From CAVQBJ01 sp963710725 (lineage in GTDB: Bacteria; Actinomycetota; Thermoleophilia; Solirubrobacterales; Solirubrobacteraceae): 64,000 bases of DNA. Location of the stretch: the NCBI GenBank assembly GCA_963710725.1, contig CAVQBJ010000001.1:434001-498000 (forward strand). The letters are read 5' to 3'. Positions 47,557 to 58,693 of the stretch are shown piece by piece (position 1 is the stretch's first letter; every line of letters begins with the position of its first letter). The notes below the pieces were generated by a model that worked only from the letters and a program-made list of their open reading frames with translations, was not told the DNA's origin and did no database searches. The translations under genes were made by a program, and so were the position numbers.

Positions 47557-48003
47557 TCACTCGGGCCGATCGCCGATCCAGTAGCGCGCGCCGGGCCCGA
47601 AGCGCTTGGCGCGATCGCCCGGATTAGCGAGCTCGCAGCGGTCGAGCGACAGGCAGCCGCAGCCGATGCACTCGGTGAGCCCCGCCTTCAGCCGCACCAG
47701 CTCGGCGATGCGGTCGTCGATGCGCGTCGTCCAGGCGCTCGACAGGCGCGCCCAGTCGCGACGGGTGGGCGCGCGATCGGGCGGAAGCCGGGCCAGCTCG
47801 GCGCCGATCTCCTCGAGCGAGAGCCCGACGCGCTGCGCGAACACGATGAAGGCGATGCGACGCAGCACGGCCCGGGCGAAGCGCCGGTGTCCCGCACCGG
47901 CTCGCTCCGAGGTGATCAAGCCGCGCTCCTCGTAGAAGCGCAGCGCCGACGAGGCGACGCCGCTGCGGCGTGAGACCTCGCTGATCGTGAGCAGCTGCGC
48001 CAT
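47557..48003 (-). CDS. soxR: Redox-sensing transcription activator SoxR
   Basis: 148 residues. MerR-type helix-turn-helix at the N terminus (LLTISEVSRRSGVASSALRFYEERGL), dimerisation helix, and the [2Fe-2S] ligands Cys112, Cys115, Cys117 and Cys123 in CIGCGCLSLDRC, exactly the C-x2-C-x-C-x5-C spacing of SoxR. It activates target promoters when oxidised, mostly by redox-cycling compounds in actinobacteria. Divergent from the DUF5519-type gene, with a palindrome between them. Confidence 0.96.
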   Translation of the reverse strand: MAQLLTISEVSRRSGVASSALRFYEERGLITSERAGAGHRRFARAVLRRIAFIVFAQRVGLSLEEIGAELARLPPDRAPTRRDWARLSSAWTTRIDDRIAELVRLKAGLTECIGCGCLSLDRCELANPGDRAKRFGPGARYWIGDRPE

Positions 48004-48030
48004 CGCCGCATACGAAAGCAGCCCTCCCCC

Positions 48031-48061
48031 CTGAATTCAAGCTTACTTGAACTTATATCCT
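48031..48061 (+). promoter_or_regulatory. SoxR-type operator and promoter in the soxR/DUF5519 gap
   Basis: The palindrome TTCAAG-CTTA-CTTGAA (48036-48051) resembles the SoxR box (CTCAAG...CTTGAG). Flanking CTGAAT (48031-48036) and TATCCT (48056-48061) could be -35 and -10 elements separated by 19 bases, the long spacer typical of MerR-family promoters. Confidence 0.75.
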
Positions 48062-48100
48062 GTGTTTGCGAGACACCATCGAGACCGAAGGGAGCATGCG

Positions 48101-48454
48101 ATGACTGCGGTTCACACCGACACGGCGAGCGAGCAGATCAGGCGGGAGGTCGGCTCGTGGCCGGGCGTCACCGCCGGCCCGGGCCGGCGCGGGGAGTACG
48201 GGTTCAAGGTCGGGCGCCACGAGATCGGCCACCTCCACGGAGACCATGCCGCGCACTTCTTCTTCGCGCGCGAGCAGTGGGGCGCGCTGCACGAGCAGGG
48301 CCGGATCGGCGAGCACCCGGTCTTCCCGGGCAGGGTCGGCCCCGCGTCGCGGCGGATCGCCGGCGACGACGACATCCGCGACGTCATCGCCCTGATGCGC
48401 CTCAATTACGACCGCTTCGCCGGCGAGCGCGCCGGCGCGGAGTCGGCGGCGTGA
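48101..48454 (+). CDS. DUF5519-type (luciferase-domain) small protein
   Basis: 117 residues. The central part (EYGFKVGRHEIGHLHGDHAAHFFFAREQ) matches the short DUF5519/luciferase-domain proteins of actinobacteria, with two His-rich turns and the DR-type end ALMRLNYDRF. Biochemical role unknown. ATG preceded by GGGAG. It is the only gene downstream of the SoxR-type operator on this strand, so it is a likely SoxR target. It ends 50 bases before the convergent hutI stop. Confidence 0.75.
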   Translation: MTAVHTDTASEQIRREVGSWPGVTAGPGRRGEYGFKVGRHEIGHLHGDHAAHFFFAREQWGALHEQGRIGEHPVFPGRVGPASRRIAGDDDIRDVIALMRLNYDRFAGERAGAESAA

Positions 48455-48503
48455 CGAACGGCACGGCGAGGCGGTGCGGCGCCCGGGCCCGATCGCCCGC
48501 GGC

Positions 48504-49716
48504 CTATCCGGGCGCGTCGCCCGCCGCCGGGGGCAGCCGCTCGCCGTCGCGCCAGACCACCGCGCCGCGCGAGGACCGTCGCCGCCACGATCGGGACGCC
48601 GACGCGATAGACGAGGTGCGCGGGCGAGGGCGCGTCGAGCACGACCGCGTCGGCGCGCGCGCCCGGGGAGAGGCGACCGACGTCGTCGCGGCGCAGCGCT
48701 CGCGCCCCGCCGAGCGTGGCCGCCGCGAGCGCCTCCTCGACGGTCATGCCCATGTCCCGGACGGCAAGGGCGAGCGCGAGCCCGATCGCCGTCGAGTGGC
48801 TCGAGCCGGGATTCGCGTTTGTGGCCAGCGCCACCGACACGCCGGCGTCGATCGCGCGGCGGGCGTCGGGGTAGGGCTGACGCGTGGAGAAGTCGGTGAG
48901 CGGCAGGAAGGTGGCGACGGTGTCGCTGCCCGCGAGCGCGTCGAGGTCCTCGGCGGTGAGGTGGGTGCAGTGGTCGGCCGACGCCGCGCCCATCTCGACG
49001 GCGAGGCGCACGCCGCCGCCGGCGCGCAGCTGGTTGGCGTGCACGCGCCGGCCGAGGCCGGCCTCGCGCCCGGCGGCGAGCACCGCGCGCGACTGCTCGA
49101 CGTCGAACGCGCCGTCCTCGCAGAACACGTCGATCCAGCGCACGTGCTCGCGGCAGGCGGCGAGCATCGGTCCGCAGACGAGCGCGACGTAGTCGTCGGC
49201 GCGACCGTCGTACTCGGGCGCGACGACGTGCGCGCCCAGGAACGTCGCGTCGTCGCTGAGCTCGGCGGCGAGCGCGCACAGGCGCGCCTCGCCCGCCACG
49301 TCGAGCGCGTAGCCCGACTTGACCTCGACGTGGGTGATCCCGGCCCGCAGCGCCTCGCGCCGTCGCGCCGCGGCGGCGGCCCGCAGCTCGCCGTCGCCGG
49401 CGGCGCGGGTCGCCTGCACCGTGGAAAGGATCCCGCCCGCCCGGTAGGGGGCGCCGGCCATGCGCGCGGCGAACTCCTCGGCGCGGTCTCCGGCGAACAC
49501 GAGGTGGGTGTGGCTGTCGACGAAGCCGGGGATGACGCAGCGCCCGCCGACGTCGAGGCGCGCGTCGGCGGCGGCGCCGCAGGCCTCGACGGCGAGCACC
49601 CCACGCCGCGTGTCGAGCACGAGCGCGACATCGCGGCGGGCGCCGAGGGGACCGTCGCCGAGGGCGGGGTCGTTCGTGACCAGCAGCCCGATGTTGTCGA
49701 GGACGAGGGTGCTCAC
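48504..49716 (-). CDS. hutI: Imidazolonepropionase, with an apparent +1 frameshift near the C terminus
   Basis: Opens imidazolonepropionate to formimidoylglutamate. Metal-site motifs: DSHTHLVFAG (about 68-77), HVEVKSGYALD, GAHVVAPEYDG, CTHLTAEDL and LATNANPGSSH. The frame runs to about 48575, then the expected ending (ARGAVVWRDGERLPPAAGDAPG, stop TAG at 48504-48506) is one base later. In the uncorrected frame the protein runs to 48406 through an Arg-rich tail that is not homologous to HutI. The GTG start overlaps the hutF stop (GTGA). Last gene of the hut operon. Confidence 0.92.
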
Positions 49717-51071
49717 CCGGTGACCGCCGCGATCGCCGCGCGCAGCTCCTCGGCGACCTCGAAGGCCACGTGGCGACCCTCGCGCACGATCGCGCGCCCG
49801 CCGACGATCACGTTACGCACGTCGGCGCCGGTCGCGGCGAACACCGCGGCCGGGAGCGCCGTTGCGGCATCGCTGCCGGCGAGGCGCACGCCGTCGAGCG
49901 CGACGGTCGTGAAGTCGGCGAGCGCGCCGGCGGCGAGACGACCGCCCTCGGGCCAGCCGAGGCACTGATAGCCACCCTCGGTGGCGGCCGTCAGCAGCGC
50001 GCTCGGGGTATGGCGACCGCGCTGACCGGTGGCCAGGCGCTCGTCGAGCTCGAGCGCGCGCGCCTCCTCGAACGGGTCGATGACGGCCTGCGAGTCGCTG
50101 CCGAGCGCGAGCGCCGCTCCGGCGTCGCGCAGCTCGCGGGCCGGGCCGATGCCGTCGGCGAGGTCGCGCTCGGTCGTCGGGCACAGGCAGCAGGTCGCGC
50201 CGTTGCGTCCGAGCAGCTCGATGTCGGCGCCGGTCAGGTGGGTCGCGTGCACGGCGGTGAAGCGGGCCTGCAGCGCGCCCTCACCGTGCAGCACCGCGGT
50301 CGGCGTGGCGCCGTAGGCGGCCGCGCAGACCTCGTTCTCGGCGGGCTGCTCGGAGACGTGGGCGTGTAGCGGGAGGTCGCGCGCAAGCGCCCAGCTGCTG
50401 ACGACCTGCGCGCTGTGCGGGTCGACCGCGCGCACGCTGTGGATGGCGGCACCGATACGCGCGGTCTCGGTCCCGCGCAGGTCGCCCACGCGCTCGCGCC
50501 AGCCCTGCGCGCCGGCGTCGCCGAAACGAAGCTGCGTCGGCGAGGCCGGCTCCTCGATGCCGCCGTGCAGGTAGCAGGTGTCGAGCAGCGTGAGGCGCAC
50601 GCCGGCCGTAGCGGCCGCGTGCATGATCGCGTGGCCCATCTCGTTGGGGTCGTCGTAGGGGACGCCGTCGGGACCGCGGTGGAGGTAGTGGAACTCGCCG
50701 ACGAGCGTGATGCCGGCGAGCGCCATCTCGGCGAAGGTGGCGAGCGCGAGGTCGCGATAGCGATCCGGGTCGATCGCGCCGGCGAGCTCGTACATCCGCT
50801 CGCGCCACGTCCAGAACGAGCCGCGGCCGCCCTGCGTGCGACCGCGCAGCGCGCGCTGGAAGGCGTGCGAGTGCGCATTCGCCATCCCCGGCAGCGTCAG
50901 GCCCGGCAGGCGCAGCGCGTCGGGTGGCGGCTCGGGGAGGCGCTCGACGGCCGTGAAGCGTCCGCCGTCGACGGTCAGCAGGACGCCCGCCTCGGCCGTC
51001 TCGCCGCCGAGCCACGCGAGCTCGCACCAGTAGCGCAGCGGCAGCACGGGCTCGGGCGGCTGGACGCTCAT
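49713..51071 (-). CDS. hutF: Formimidoylglutamate deiminase
   Basis: 452 residues of the amidohydrolase family. ANAHSHAFQRALRG (metal-binding HxH, about 65-78), VGEFHYLHRGPDG, PLHAHVSEQPAENE, LGSDSQAVIDPFEEAR and GYQCLGWPEGGRLAAGALAD are as in HutF, which converts formimidoyl-L-glutamate to N-formyl-L-glutamate plus ammonia. Its presence means the pathway needs an N-formylglutamate deformylase (HutG). The ATG overlaps the stop of the deformylase-like gene (ATGA). Confidence 0.95.
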   Translation of the reverse strand: MSVQPPEPVLPLRYWCELAWLGGETAEAGVLLTVDGGRFTAVERLPEPPPDALRLPGLTLPGMANAHSHAFQRALRGRTQGGRGSFWTWRERMYELAGAIDPDRYRDLALATFAEMALAGITLVGEFHYLHRGPDGVPYDDPNEMGHAIMHAAATAGVRLTLLDTCYLHGGIEEPASPTQLRFGDAGAQGWRERVGDLRGTETARIGAAIHSVRAVDPHSAQVVSSWALARDLPLHAHVSEQPAENEVCAAAYGATPTAVLHGEGALQARFTAVHATHLTGADIELLGRNGATCCLCPTTERDLADGIGPARELRDAGAALALGSDSQAVIDPFEEARALELDERLATGQRGRHTPSALLTAATEGGYQCLGWPEGGRLAAGALADFTTVALDGVRLAGSDAATALPAAVFAATGADVRNVIVGGRAIVREGRHVAFEVAEELRAAIAAVTG

Positions 51072-51639
51072 GAGCCGACGCGCGCGACGAGCTCGCGGGC
51101 GCGCGCCACGAACGCGTCGCGGTGGAAGCGCTCGAACTGCTCCCAGGTCGTGAACGTGCCCGGATCGCGCACGCGGTCGAGGAACAGCGTGCCGTCGAGG
51201 TGGTCGACCTCGTGCTGGAAGGTGCCGGCGGTGAGGCCGCGGTGCAGCTCCTCGCAGGACTGCCCCTCGCGGTCGAGGTAGCTGACGCGGACGGTGACGT
51301 GGCGATCGACGACGCCGCGCAGGTCGGGCACGGACAGGCAGCCCTCGTTGATTGGAAACGTCTCCGCGTCGACGGGGGTGATGAGGGGGTTGACGATCAC
51401 GGTGAGCGGGATCGGCGGCTTGTACGGGTAGCGCGGATTGTCGTCGACCTCGATGACGGCGACGCGGCGCAGGTCGTCGACCTGGTTGGCGGCCAGGCCG
51501 GCGCCGCCGGCGGCGCGCATCGTCTCGATGAGGTCGTCGATGAAGCGCTGGGTCTCCTCGGAGCGCAGCTGTGCAAGCGACAGCTCGTGCGCGCGCTCGC
51601 GCAACGTCGGGTGCCCGACGCTGATGATCGGCAGGACGG

Positions 51640-51643
<4 letters not shown>
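51068..51643 (-). CDS. def: Peptide-deformylase-family protein in the hut operon, possibly an N-formylglutamate deformylase
   Basis: 191 residues with all three deformylase motifs: GAGLAANQ (47-54), EGCLS (100-104, Cys metal ligand) and HEVDH (144-148, two His ligands and catalytic Glu). Peptide deformylase removes the N-formyl group from new proteins; its metal site would suit any N-formyl amino acid. The GTG start overlaps the hutU stop and its stop overlaps the hutF start, both by four bases, so it is made in step with the pathway. No fmt gene is nearby and HutG is absent. I infer it replaces HutG; it could equally be the ordinary housekeeping enzyme. Confidence 0.88.
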
Positions 51644-53312
<1,669 letters not shown>

Positions 53313-54869
53313 GCCGAGCGCTCCGATCGCGGCCTGCACGCGCGCGAGCAGCTCGCCGCAGGCGATGAGGTGCCCGGCGGCGGCGAGGTCGGGGGCGACG
53401 AAGCGATCGGTGCCGGGCGCGGCGACGACGGTGCGCAGCGCGGCGAGCGCGGCGCCGGTGCCCGGGCCCGGCGGCAGCGGCGCGCGCAGGTCGAGGCCGG
53501 CGCCGGACGTCACGAGCTCGATGGCGAGGATGCAGCGCAGGGCGTCGAGGCTCGTGCGCAGCTTGCGCGCGGCGCCCCAGCCCATCGAGACGTGGTCCTC
53601 CTGCATCGCGCTCGTGGGCAGCGAGCCGACGCTCGCGGGCGCGGCGCGCCGGCGGTTCTCCGCCACCAGCGCGGCCTGCGTGTACTGGGCGATCATCAGC
53701 CCGGAGTCCACGCCCGGCTCGTTGGCCAGGAAGGGCGGCAGCCCGTGCGAGCGGGCGGGGTCGAGCAGGCGGTCGGTGCGCCGCTCGGCGATCGCGCCGA
53801 CCTCGGCGACGGCGATGGCCAGGAAGTCGCAGGCGAGGGCGAGCGGGGCGCCGTGGAAGTTGCCGCACGACTCGACGCGCCCGTCGGGCAGGACCATCGG
53901 GTTGTCGATCGCCGCGGCCAGCTCGTGCGCGGCGACCGTGATCGCGTGGGCGAGCGCGTCGCGGGCGGCGCCGTTGACCTGCGGGGCGCAGCGCAGCGAG
54001 TAGGCGTCCTGCACGCGCGGATCGTCCTCGCGGTGGCTGGCCACGATCGGCGAGCCGGCGAGCAGTGCTCGCAGGTTCGCCGCGCTCACCGCCTGCCCGG
54101 GCTGGGGCCTGAGGGAAAGGAGATCCTCGGCGAAGGCGCGATCGGTGGCGAGCAGGGCTTCGACCGACATCGCTGCGGTGATGTCGGCGACGCGAAGCAG
54201 CGCGGCGAGGTCCTCGGTGGCCAGCACGAGCATCGCCAGCATGCCGTCGGTGCCGTTGATGAGGGCGAGGCCCTCCTTGGGCAGGAGGCGCAGCGGCTCG
54301 ATCCCGGCGGCGTTCAGCGCGGTGCGCGCCGGCAGCGGATCGGGATCCTCGCCGACCATCAGCTCGCCCTCGCCGATGAGCGTGAGCGCGCAGTGCGCGA
54401 GCGGCGCGAGATCGCCGCTCGCGCCGACCGAGCCGTGCTCGGGGACGACCGGTGTGAGGTCGGCGTTGAGCAGCGCAAGGATCGTCTCGGCCACGACCGG
54501 TCGAGCGCCGGACAAGCCCCTGGCCAGCGAGCGGGCGCGCAGGAACATCATCGCCCGCACGACCTCGCGCTCGATCGCCGGACCGGTGCCCGCGGCGTGG
54601 GAGCGCACGAGCGAGCGCTGCAGATCGTCGCGACGCTCGGGCGCGATGCGCACCGAGGCGAGCGAGCCGAAGCCGGTGGAGATGCCGTAGGCGGGGGTGG
54701 GTGCGTCGGCGAGGGTGGCGACGATGGCGGCGCTGGCGGTCATCGCCTCGCCGGCCTCGTCGGTGAGCGTGACGTGGGTCGGCTGGCGCGCGACGGCGAT
54801 CACGTCGCGCGCATCGGCGCCGTGCGGGCCGAGGTGGACCTCGGCGACTGCGGACTGGCTGGCGCTCAT
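53313..54869 (-). CDS. hutH: Histidine ammonia-lyase
   Basis: About 519 residues. Removes ammonia from L-histidine to give urocanate. The MIO cofactor triad Ala150-Ser151-Gly152 is in GSVGASGDLAP, Tyr61 in YGISTGFG, and QDAYSLRCAPQV, DNPMVLPDG and VDSGLMIAQY are as in the family. No stop codon ends it: the frame runs straight into hutU through GALGVSTPSG. One surplus base near the end of hutH would restore the usual GTGA stop/start overlap at 53309-53312; otherwise this is a HutH-HutU fusion. Confidence 0.93.
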
Positions 54870-54916
54870 CCTGCGGCCACCCTATTGGGCTGCGGGGCGG
54901 AGGTGCGGGTGTGTCC

Positions 54917-55195
54917 TCAGGGCTGCTCGTCGATCCAGCGTCGGATCGCGCCGGAATGGGTGAGCACCGTCCCGTCGGGCAGCTTGAGGGCCGGCAACTT
55001 CGTGTTGCCGGTGGCCTCGCGCAGATCCTCGCGCGAGCCCCTGCGCAGGAAGGGGATCGGGCTGCCGTGCGCGGCGACCACCTTGTCGTACTCGATGCCC
55101 TTCGCGCGCAGGGCCTCCTGGACGCGGCGGCACGGGTGCACGCGCGGGCCGCCGTCGTCGCCGTGGCAGACGTAGAGGGTGGGGAGCTCGGCGAT
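54917..55195 (-). CDS. Glutathione S-transferase N-terminal-like (thioredoxin-fold) protein
   Basis: About 92 residues, a single thioredoxin-type fold: TLYVCHGDDGG at the N terminus, PCRRVQEALRAKGIEYDKV, then NTKLPALKLPDGTVLTHSGAI with cis-Pro and the GST-type substrate loop. Homology starts before any canonical start codon. The codon at 55195 is ATC, placed exactly seven bases after a promoter -10 box. GTG at 55141 is the first canonical start but would cut off the first strand. Either a rare ATC start or a base error (ATG) is likely. First gene upstream of hutH (47-base gap). Confidence 0.65.
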   Translation of the reverse strand: MAELPTLYVCHGDDGGPRVHPCRRVQEALRAKGIEYDKVVAAHGSPIPFLRRGSREDLREATGNTKLPALKLPDGTVLTHSGAIRRWIDEQP

Positions 55196-55201
55196 GGGCG
55201 G

Positions 55202-55231
55202 ACGCTACGGCGCGGGGGCGGGCGATGTCAA
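55202..55231 (-). promoter_or_regulatory. Sigma70-type promoter upstream of the GST-like gene and hut operon
   Basis: On the - strand, TTGACA (55226-55231) and TAGCGT (55202-55207) are separated by 18 bases. The predicted first transcribed base falls at about 55195, on the A of the ATC codon, which points to a leaderless message. It is the best promoter in the neighbourhood for the hut genes. Confidence 0.6.
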
Positions 55232-55245
55232 CCGCACGGGCGTTT

Positions 55246-56019
55246 TCAGGCGAGGCCGAGGGTCACCGAAAGGAGGAGGCCTTCGGTGAACCGATACGCC
55301 TGGGAGGCGTGCGTGAACGCGCTGCGCTGCTTCTTCGATAGGCGCTTGAGCGCGATCGAGGCCTTCGCGGGCGGGCGCGTGACCGTCACCGGCACATCGG
55401 TCGAGATGCTGGTGGTGACCGAGGCCATCGGAGCGACGATGCTGAGCAGCAGGATCTGCCCGCTCGCGGCGATGTCGACGACGAGCGGTTCCTCGCTGGT
55501 TGGCGTCACCAGCGAGAAGGCCGTCGCCGCCCGGCCGGCGACGACCGTGGGGCCGTCCTCCGTGACCGAGCTTGCCTGCTTGAGCATCGTCGCGAAGCCG
55601 GTCTGCACCTCGCGCTCGAACTCTCCGGCCGGGTTGGCGTCCTTGGCGAGGCCCGGGTCCGGCTGGTAGACCCAGATACGGTGGTCGGTGAGCCTGCTCG
55701 TTCCGGGGATGGCGTCGTATTCCCGGCCGCCGAGGAAGCGACTGACGATGCGGTGACCGCCGGCGGAGAGCTCGAGCTCGCCGCCGCGCGGCGCGTCGGA
55801 GGCCGCGAGCGTGACTGTGAGGTCGTGTGACGGCTTCGCGGCGTTCGTGACCCGCACGTGGACGGCGATCTGCCGCGGCGACAACGCCTTCGCCGCCGTG
55901 AGCAGCTGCTGCAGGTCGGGCGGCAGGCTCGCGGTCGCGACCGCCCGGGCCGGGGCAGCCGGCAGGCTCACCAGCAGGAGGCTGAGCGCGGCGACGCTGA
56001 GGCGTGGTGGCAGGCGCAC
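55246..56019 (-). CDS. Secreted LolA-like/outer-envelope sorting-type protein
   Basis: 257 residues. GTG start, signal peptide (SVAALSLLLVSLPAAPARA, about 8-26), then a beta-rich domain with GGHRIVSRFLGGREYDA and HRIWVYQPDP that looks like the LolA/LppX open-barrel fold used to bind lipids outside the membrane. The family assignment rests on pattern only. It diverges from the ycaQ-type gene with 120 bases between. Confidence 0.65.
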   Translation of the reverse strand: MRLPPRLSVAALSLLLVSLPAAPARAVATASLPPDLQQLLTAAKALSPRQIAVHVRVTNAAKPSHDLTVTLAASDAPRGGELELSAGGHRIVSRFLGGREYDAIPGTSRLTDHRIWVYQPDPGLAKDANPAGEFEREVQTGFATMLKQASSVTEDGPTVVAGRAATAFSLVTPTSEEPLVVDIAASGQILLLSIVAPMASVTTSISTDVPVTVTRPPAKASIALKRLSKKQRSAFTHASQAYRFTEGLLLSVTLGLA

Positions 56020-56139
56020 TTGAGAGAGCGCGTTCGCGGGACGGCTGAGTGGCGGTGCCGCCCCCGCGCGGCGGTCGCAGTGTTGCAGGAATCGGACGCA
56101 GCGGTCGGGACCGCCGGATCGAGGCGGCAAGATGCAGGG

Positions 56140-57402
56140 GTGTCCGCCCCCGTCCGCACCGACGCCCCGGCGCGCGCGCAGACGATCTCGCCGGCGATGG
56201 CCCGCCGGATCATGATCGTCGCGCAGGGACTGCACGCGCGCCCGCGCGGGGAGGTGGGGATGCGCCACCTGCTGGCCGTCGTCGACCGCCTCGGGGTCGT
56301 GCAGATCGACTCGGTCAACGTGCTCGCGCGAGCGCACCTGCTGACGCTGTTCAGCCGGCTTGGGCCGTACGACGTCTCGCTGTTGACACGTGCGACCATG
56401 CGGCGCCCGCGACGGTTGGTCGAGTACTGGGCGCACGAGGCGTCGTTCATCGCGCCGAGCACGCATCGGTTGCTGCGCTGGCGCATGGAGCTCGCCCATC
56501 GGGAGGCGTGGGGTGGGGTGCGGCGCGTGGCGGCCGAGCGGCCCGACCTCGTCGAGGCCGTGCTCGAGGAGATCGCCGCCCGAGGCCCGCTCACCGCCGC
56601 CGAGGTCGAGCGGGCGCTCGAGCTCGACCGGCCCGCCTCACGGAAGGAGTGGGGCTGGAACTGGTCGGACGTCAAGCGCGCGGTCGCGTACCTGTTCTGG
56701 TCGGGCGACGTCAGCTCGGCGGGGCGCACGGCGCAGTTCGAGCGCCGCTACGACATACCCGAGCGCGTGCTACCGCCAGAGGTCGCCGGCGCGCCGGACC
56801 CGCCCGTCGAGGACGCGGTGCGCGAGCTCGTGCGGATCGCCGGGCGGGCGCTGGGCATCGCCACCGAGCCCGCGCTGCGCGACTACTTCCGCCTGCGGCC
56901 GGAACCCTCGCGGCGGGCCGTGGCGCAGCTCGTCGCCGAGGGCGAGCTCGTGCCGGTGCGCGTCGCCGGTTGGGCGCAGGAGGCCTATCTGCACAGAGAC
57001 GCACGGCGGCCGCGGCGCGTGCATGCGCGGGCGCTGCTGGCCCCGTTCGACTCCCTGATCTTCGACCGGGCGCGCACGGAGATGGCGTTCGACTTCGTGT
57101 ACCGGATCGAGATCTACGTGCCGGCGGACAAGCGCGTGCATGGGTACTACGTGCTGCCGTTCCTGCTCGGCGATCGGCTGGTGGGGCGCGTTGATCTGAA
57201 GGCGGATCGGGCGGCGGGGGTGCTGCGCGTGCGGGGGGCGTACGCGGAGGCTGGGGCGCCGCCGGAGACGGCGCGGGAGCTTGCGGAGGAGCTGGGGCTG
57301 ATGGCGGGGTGGTTGGGGCTCGAGGTGGTCGCGGTCGATGCGGACGAGCGGGGGGATCTGGCGCGGGAGTTGGCGGACGCGCTGGGATCGGTCCGAAGCT
57401 AG
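56140..57402 (+). CDS. YcaQ/AlkX-type DNA interstrand-crosslink glycosylase (winged helix)
   Basis: 420 residues, close to E. coli YcaQ. The catalytic Q-phi-D motif is VVQIDSVNVLARAH (Gln-Ile-Asp about residues 49-51), with the HTH-rich middle (RRLVEYWAHEASFI, AARGPLTAAEVERAL) and the C-terminal AFDSLIFDRAR segment. The QxD variant is that of YcaQ, which releases nitrogen-mustard-type crosslinks, in contrast to QxQ in natural-product resistance enzymes such as AlkZ. GTG start after a CAAGAT -10-like box; an ATG at 56197 is an alternative. Confidence 0.88.
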   Translation: MSAPVRTDAPARAQTISPAMARRIMIVAQGLHARPRGEVGMRHLLAVVDRLGVVQIDSVNVLARAHLLTLFSRLGPYDVSLLTRATMRRPRRLVEYWAHEASFIAPSTHRLLRWRMELAHREAWGGVRRVAAERPDLVEAVLEEIAARGPLTAAEVERALELDRPASRKEWGWNWSDVKRAVAYLFWSGDVSSAGRTAQFERRYDIPERVLPPEVAGAPDPPVEDAVRELVRIAGRALGIATEPALRDYFRLRPEPSRRAVAQLVAEGELVPVRVAGWAQEAYLHRDARRPRRVHARALLAPFDSLIFDRARTEMAFDFVYRIEIYVPADKRVHGYYVLPFLLGDRLVGRVDLKADRAAGVLRVRGAYAEAGAPPETARELAEELGLMAGWLGLEVVAVDADERGDLARELADALGSVRS

Positions 57403-57429
57403 AGGTGGGTCTCGCGCTGGGCCGTCGGC

Positions 57430-58173
57430 TCAGGTGGGCCCGCGGACGGCCGAGGCGTTGAGGCGGACGTAGTCGAGCGGAAGGCGCACTCCCGCCACGA
57501 CGGCGGCCGCGAACCGTTCGCGGCGCTCCTCGGGCAGGCGCGCGAGATGCGCCGCCAGGATCGAAGTGCGCACGAACGCGTCAGGGTCTTGCGGATACGT
57601 CGGGCGTTCCTGCAGCCAACATCGGGCCTGCGAGAAGCCGGCCTCGTGTAGGCGCCGCTCGGTGTCCCGGGGGCCGGCGAAGACCCAGGGGGACCAGCCG
57701 ACGAGCTCTGGAGCCACGTCGGTGGCGACCGCGTCGATGACCTCGCGGACGCCGTCGATGTTGCCCTCTCCGCCGCACTGGATCTCGAGCACACCGTCCG
57801 GCCGCAGCGCACGGGCCAACGTCGCCCATAGCCGATCGTGATCGGGGACCCAGTGCAGTGTCGCGGTCGAGAAGATCGCATCGACGGGCTCGTCGAGCTC
57901 GAGCTCCAGCGCGTCCTGAGACCACACGGTTGCGCGGTCGCCAAGGCGCCTGTGCGCGAGCGCCACCATGTCCGCCGAGGCGTCCAGGGCGAGGACGCGG
58001 CCCTTTGGCACGAGTGCCAGCAGCGCCTCGGTGACGCGCCCGGTGCCGCAGCCCACGTCGAGCACGGTCGCGTCGGGCGCGATGCCCTCGAGCCGGGAGA
58101 GGACATCCGCGGCCCATGCCTGTTGAGGCTCGCTCGAGCGGTCGTAGGTGCGGGCGTCCCAGGGGGTTGCCAC
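57430..58173 (-). CDS. Class I SAM-dependent methyltransferase (trans-aconitate methyltransferase-like)
   Basis: 247 residues. Motif I VLDVGCGTGRVTEAL (about 39-53), motif II-type LALDASADMVALAHRRL, DAIFSTATLHWVPD and LRPDGVLEIQ. Length and the WDARTYD start fit the trans-aconitate 2-methyltransferase group, but the substrate is not determined. GTG start at 58173. Confidence 0.9.
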   Translation of the reverse strand: MATPWDARTYDRSSEPQQAWAADVLSRLEGIAPDATVLDVGCGTGRVTEALLALVPKGRVLALDASADMVALAHRRLGDRATVWSQDALELELDEPVDAIFSTATLHWVPDHDRLWATLARALRPDGVLEIQCGGEGNIDGVREVIDAVATDVAPELVGWSPWVFAGPRDTERRLHEAGFSQARCWLQERPTYPQDPDAFVRTSILAAHLARLPEERRERFAAAVVAGVRLPLDYVRLNASAVRGPT

Positions 58174-58693
58174 CGTGGGGTCAGGCTAGTGGGAGGGGGC
58201 TCGTGCGGTCCTCGCCGGCGCGAAATAAGGGCAGGATCGCGGATAAGCTTTCCTTACGCGGTCGTGTGCGGCAGGTTGGTGATGGCTCGGCGCATCGGCA
58301 CGCAACCGACTGTCTGAGGGCGCCGATCTCCCCGACCTCATCGTCGAGCTGGAGGCCGGTACCGGTGCCGGTTGAGGCCGCCGGCGTGGCGGTCGACGGC
58401 GCGGCGCCCGGGGACCTTGTCGGGGCGCTCGATTTCGAGATCCGTCGGCATCGTCGCCAGCGCAGGGATGCCGGAGGCGCCGAGCCCAAGCCGCGCGCGG
58501 CGCCGATGCGGCTCGGGGCGCCCGACCCAGTCCGACGGGATGGCCGGGCAGCTGAGCAGGGCCGCGGACGGCTCAAGCAGGCGCAGCGCCAGCCGATGAG
58601 CGGAGTATGACCATCACGCAGTGCGCGCTCTCGTGGCCCCGGCTCGCGTGTCACGCTCGGCCGGCGCCTACGGCGGCAGGGTAGAAGGCCGCC
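58174..58693. other. 520-base region without a convincing gene
   Basis: Short open frames on both strands lack a ribosome-binding site or a recognisable domain. A + strand stretch near 58320-58375 reads like the end of a small protein (DLPDLIVELEAGTG) but has no start. Confidence 0.5.
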
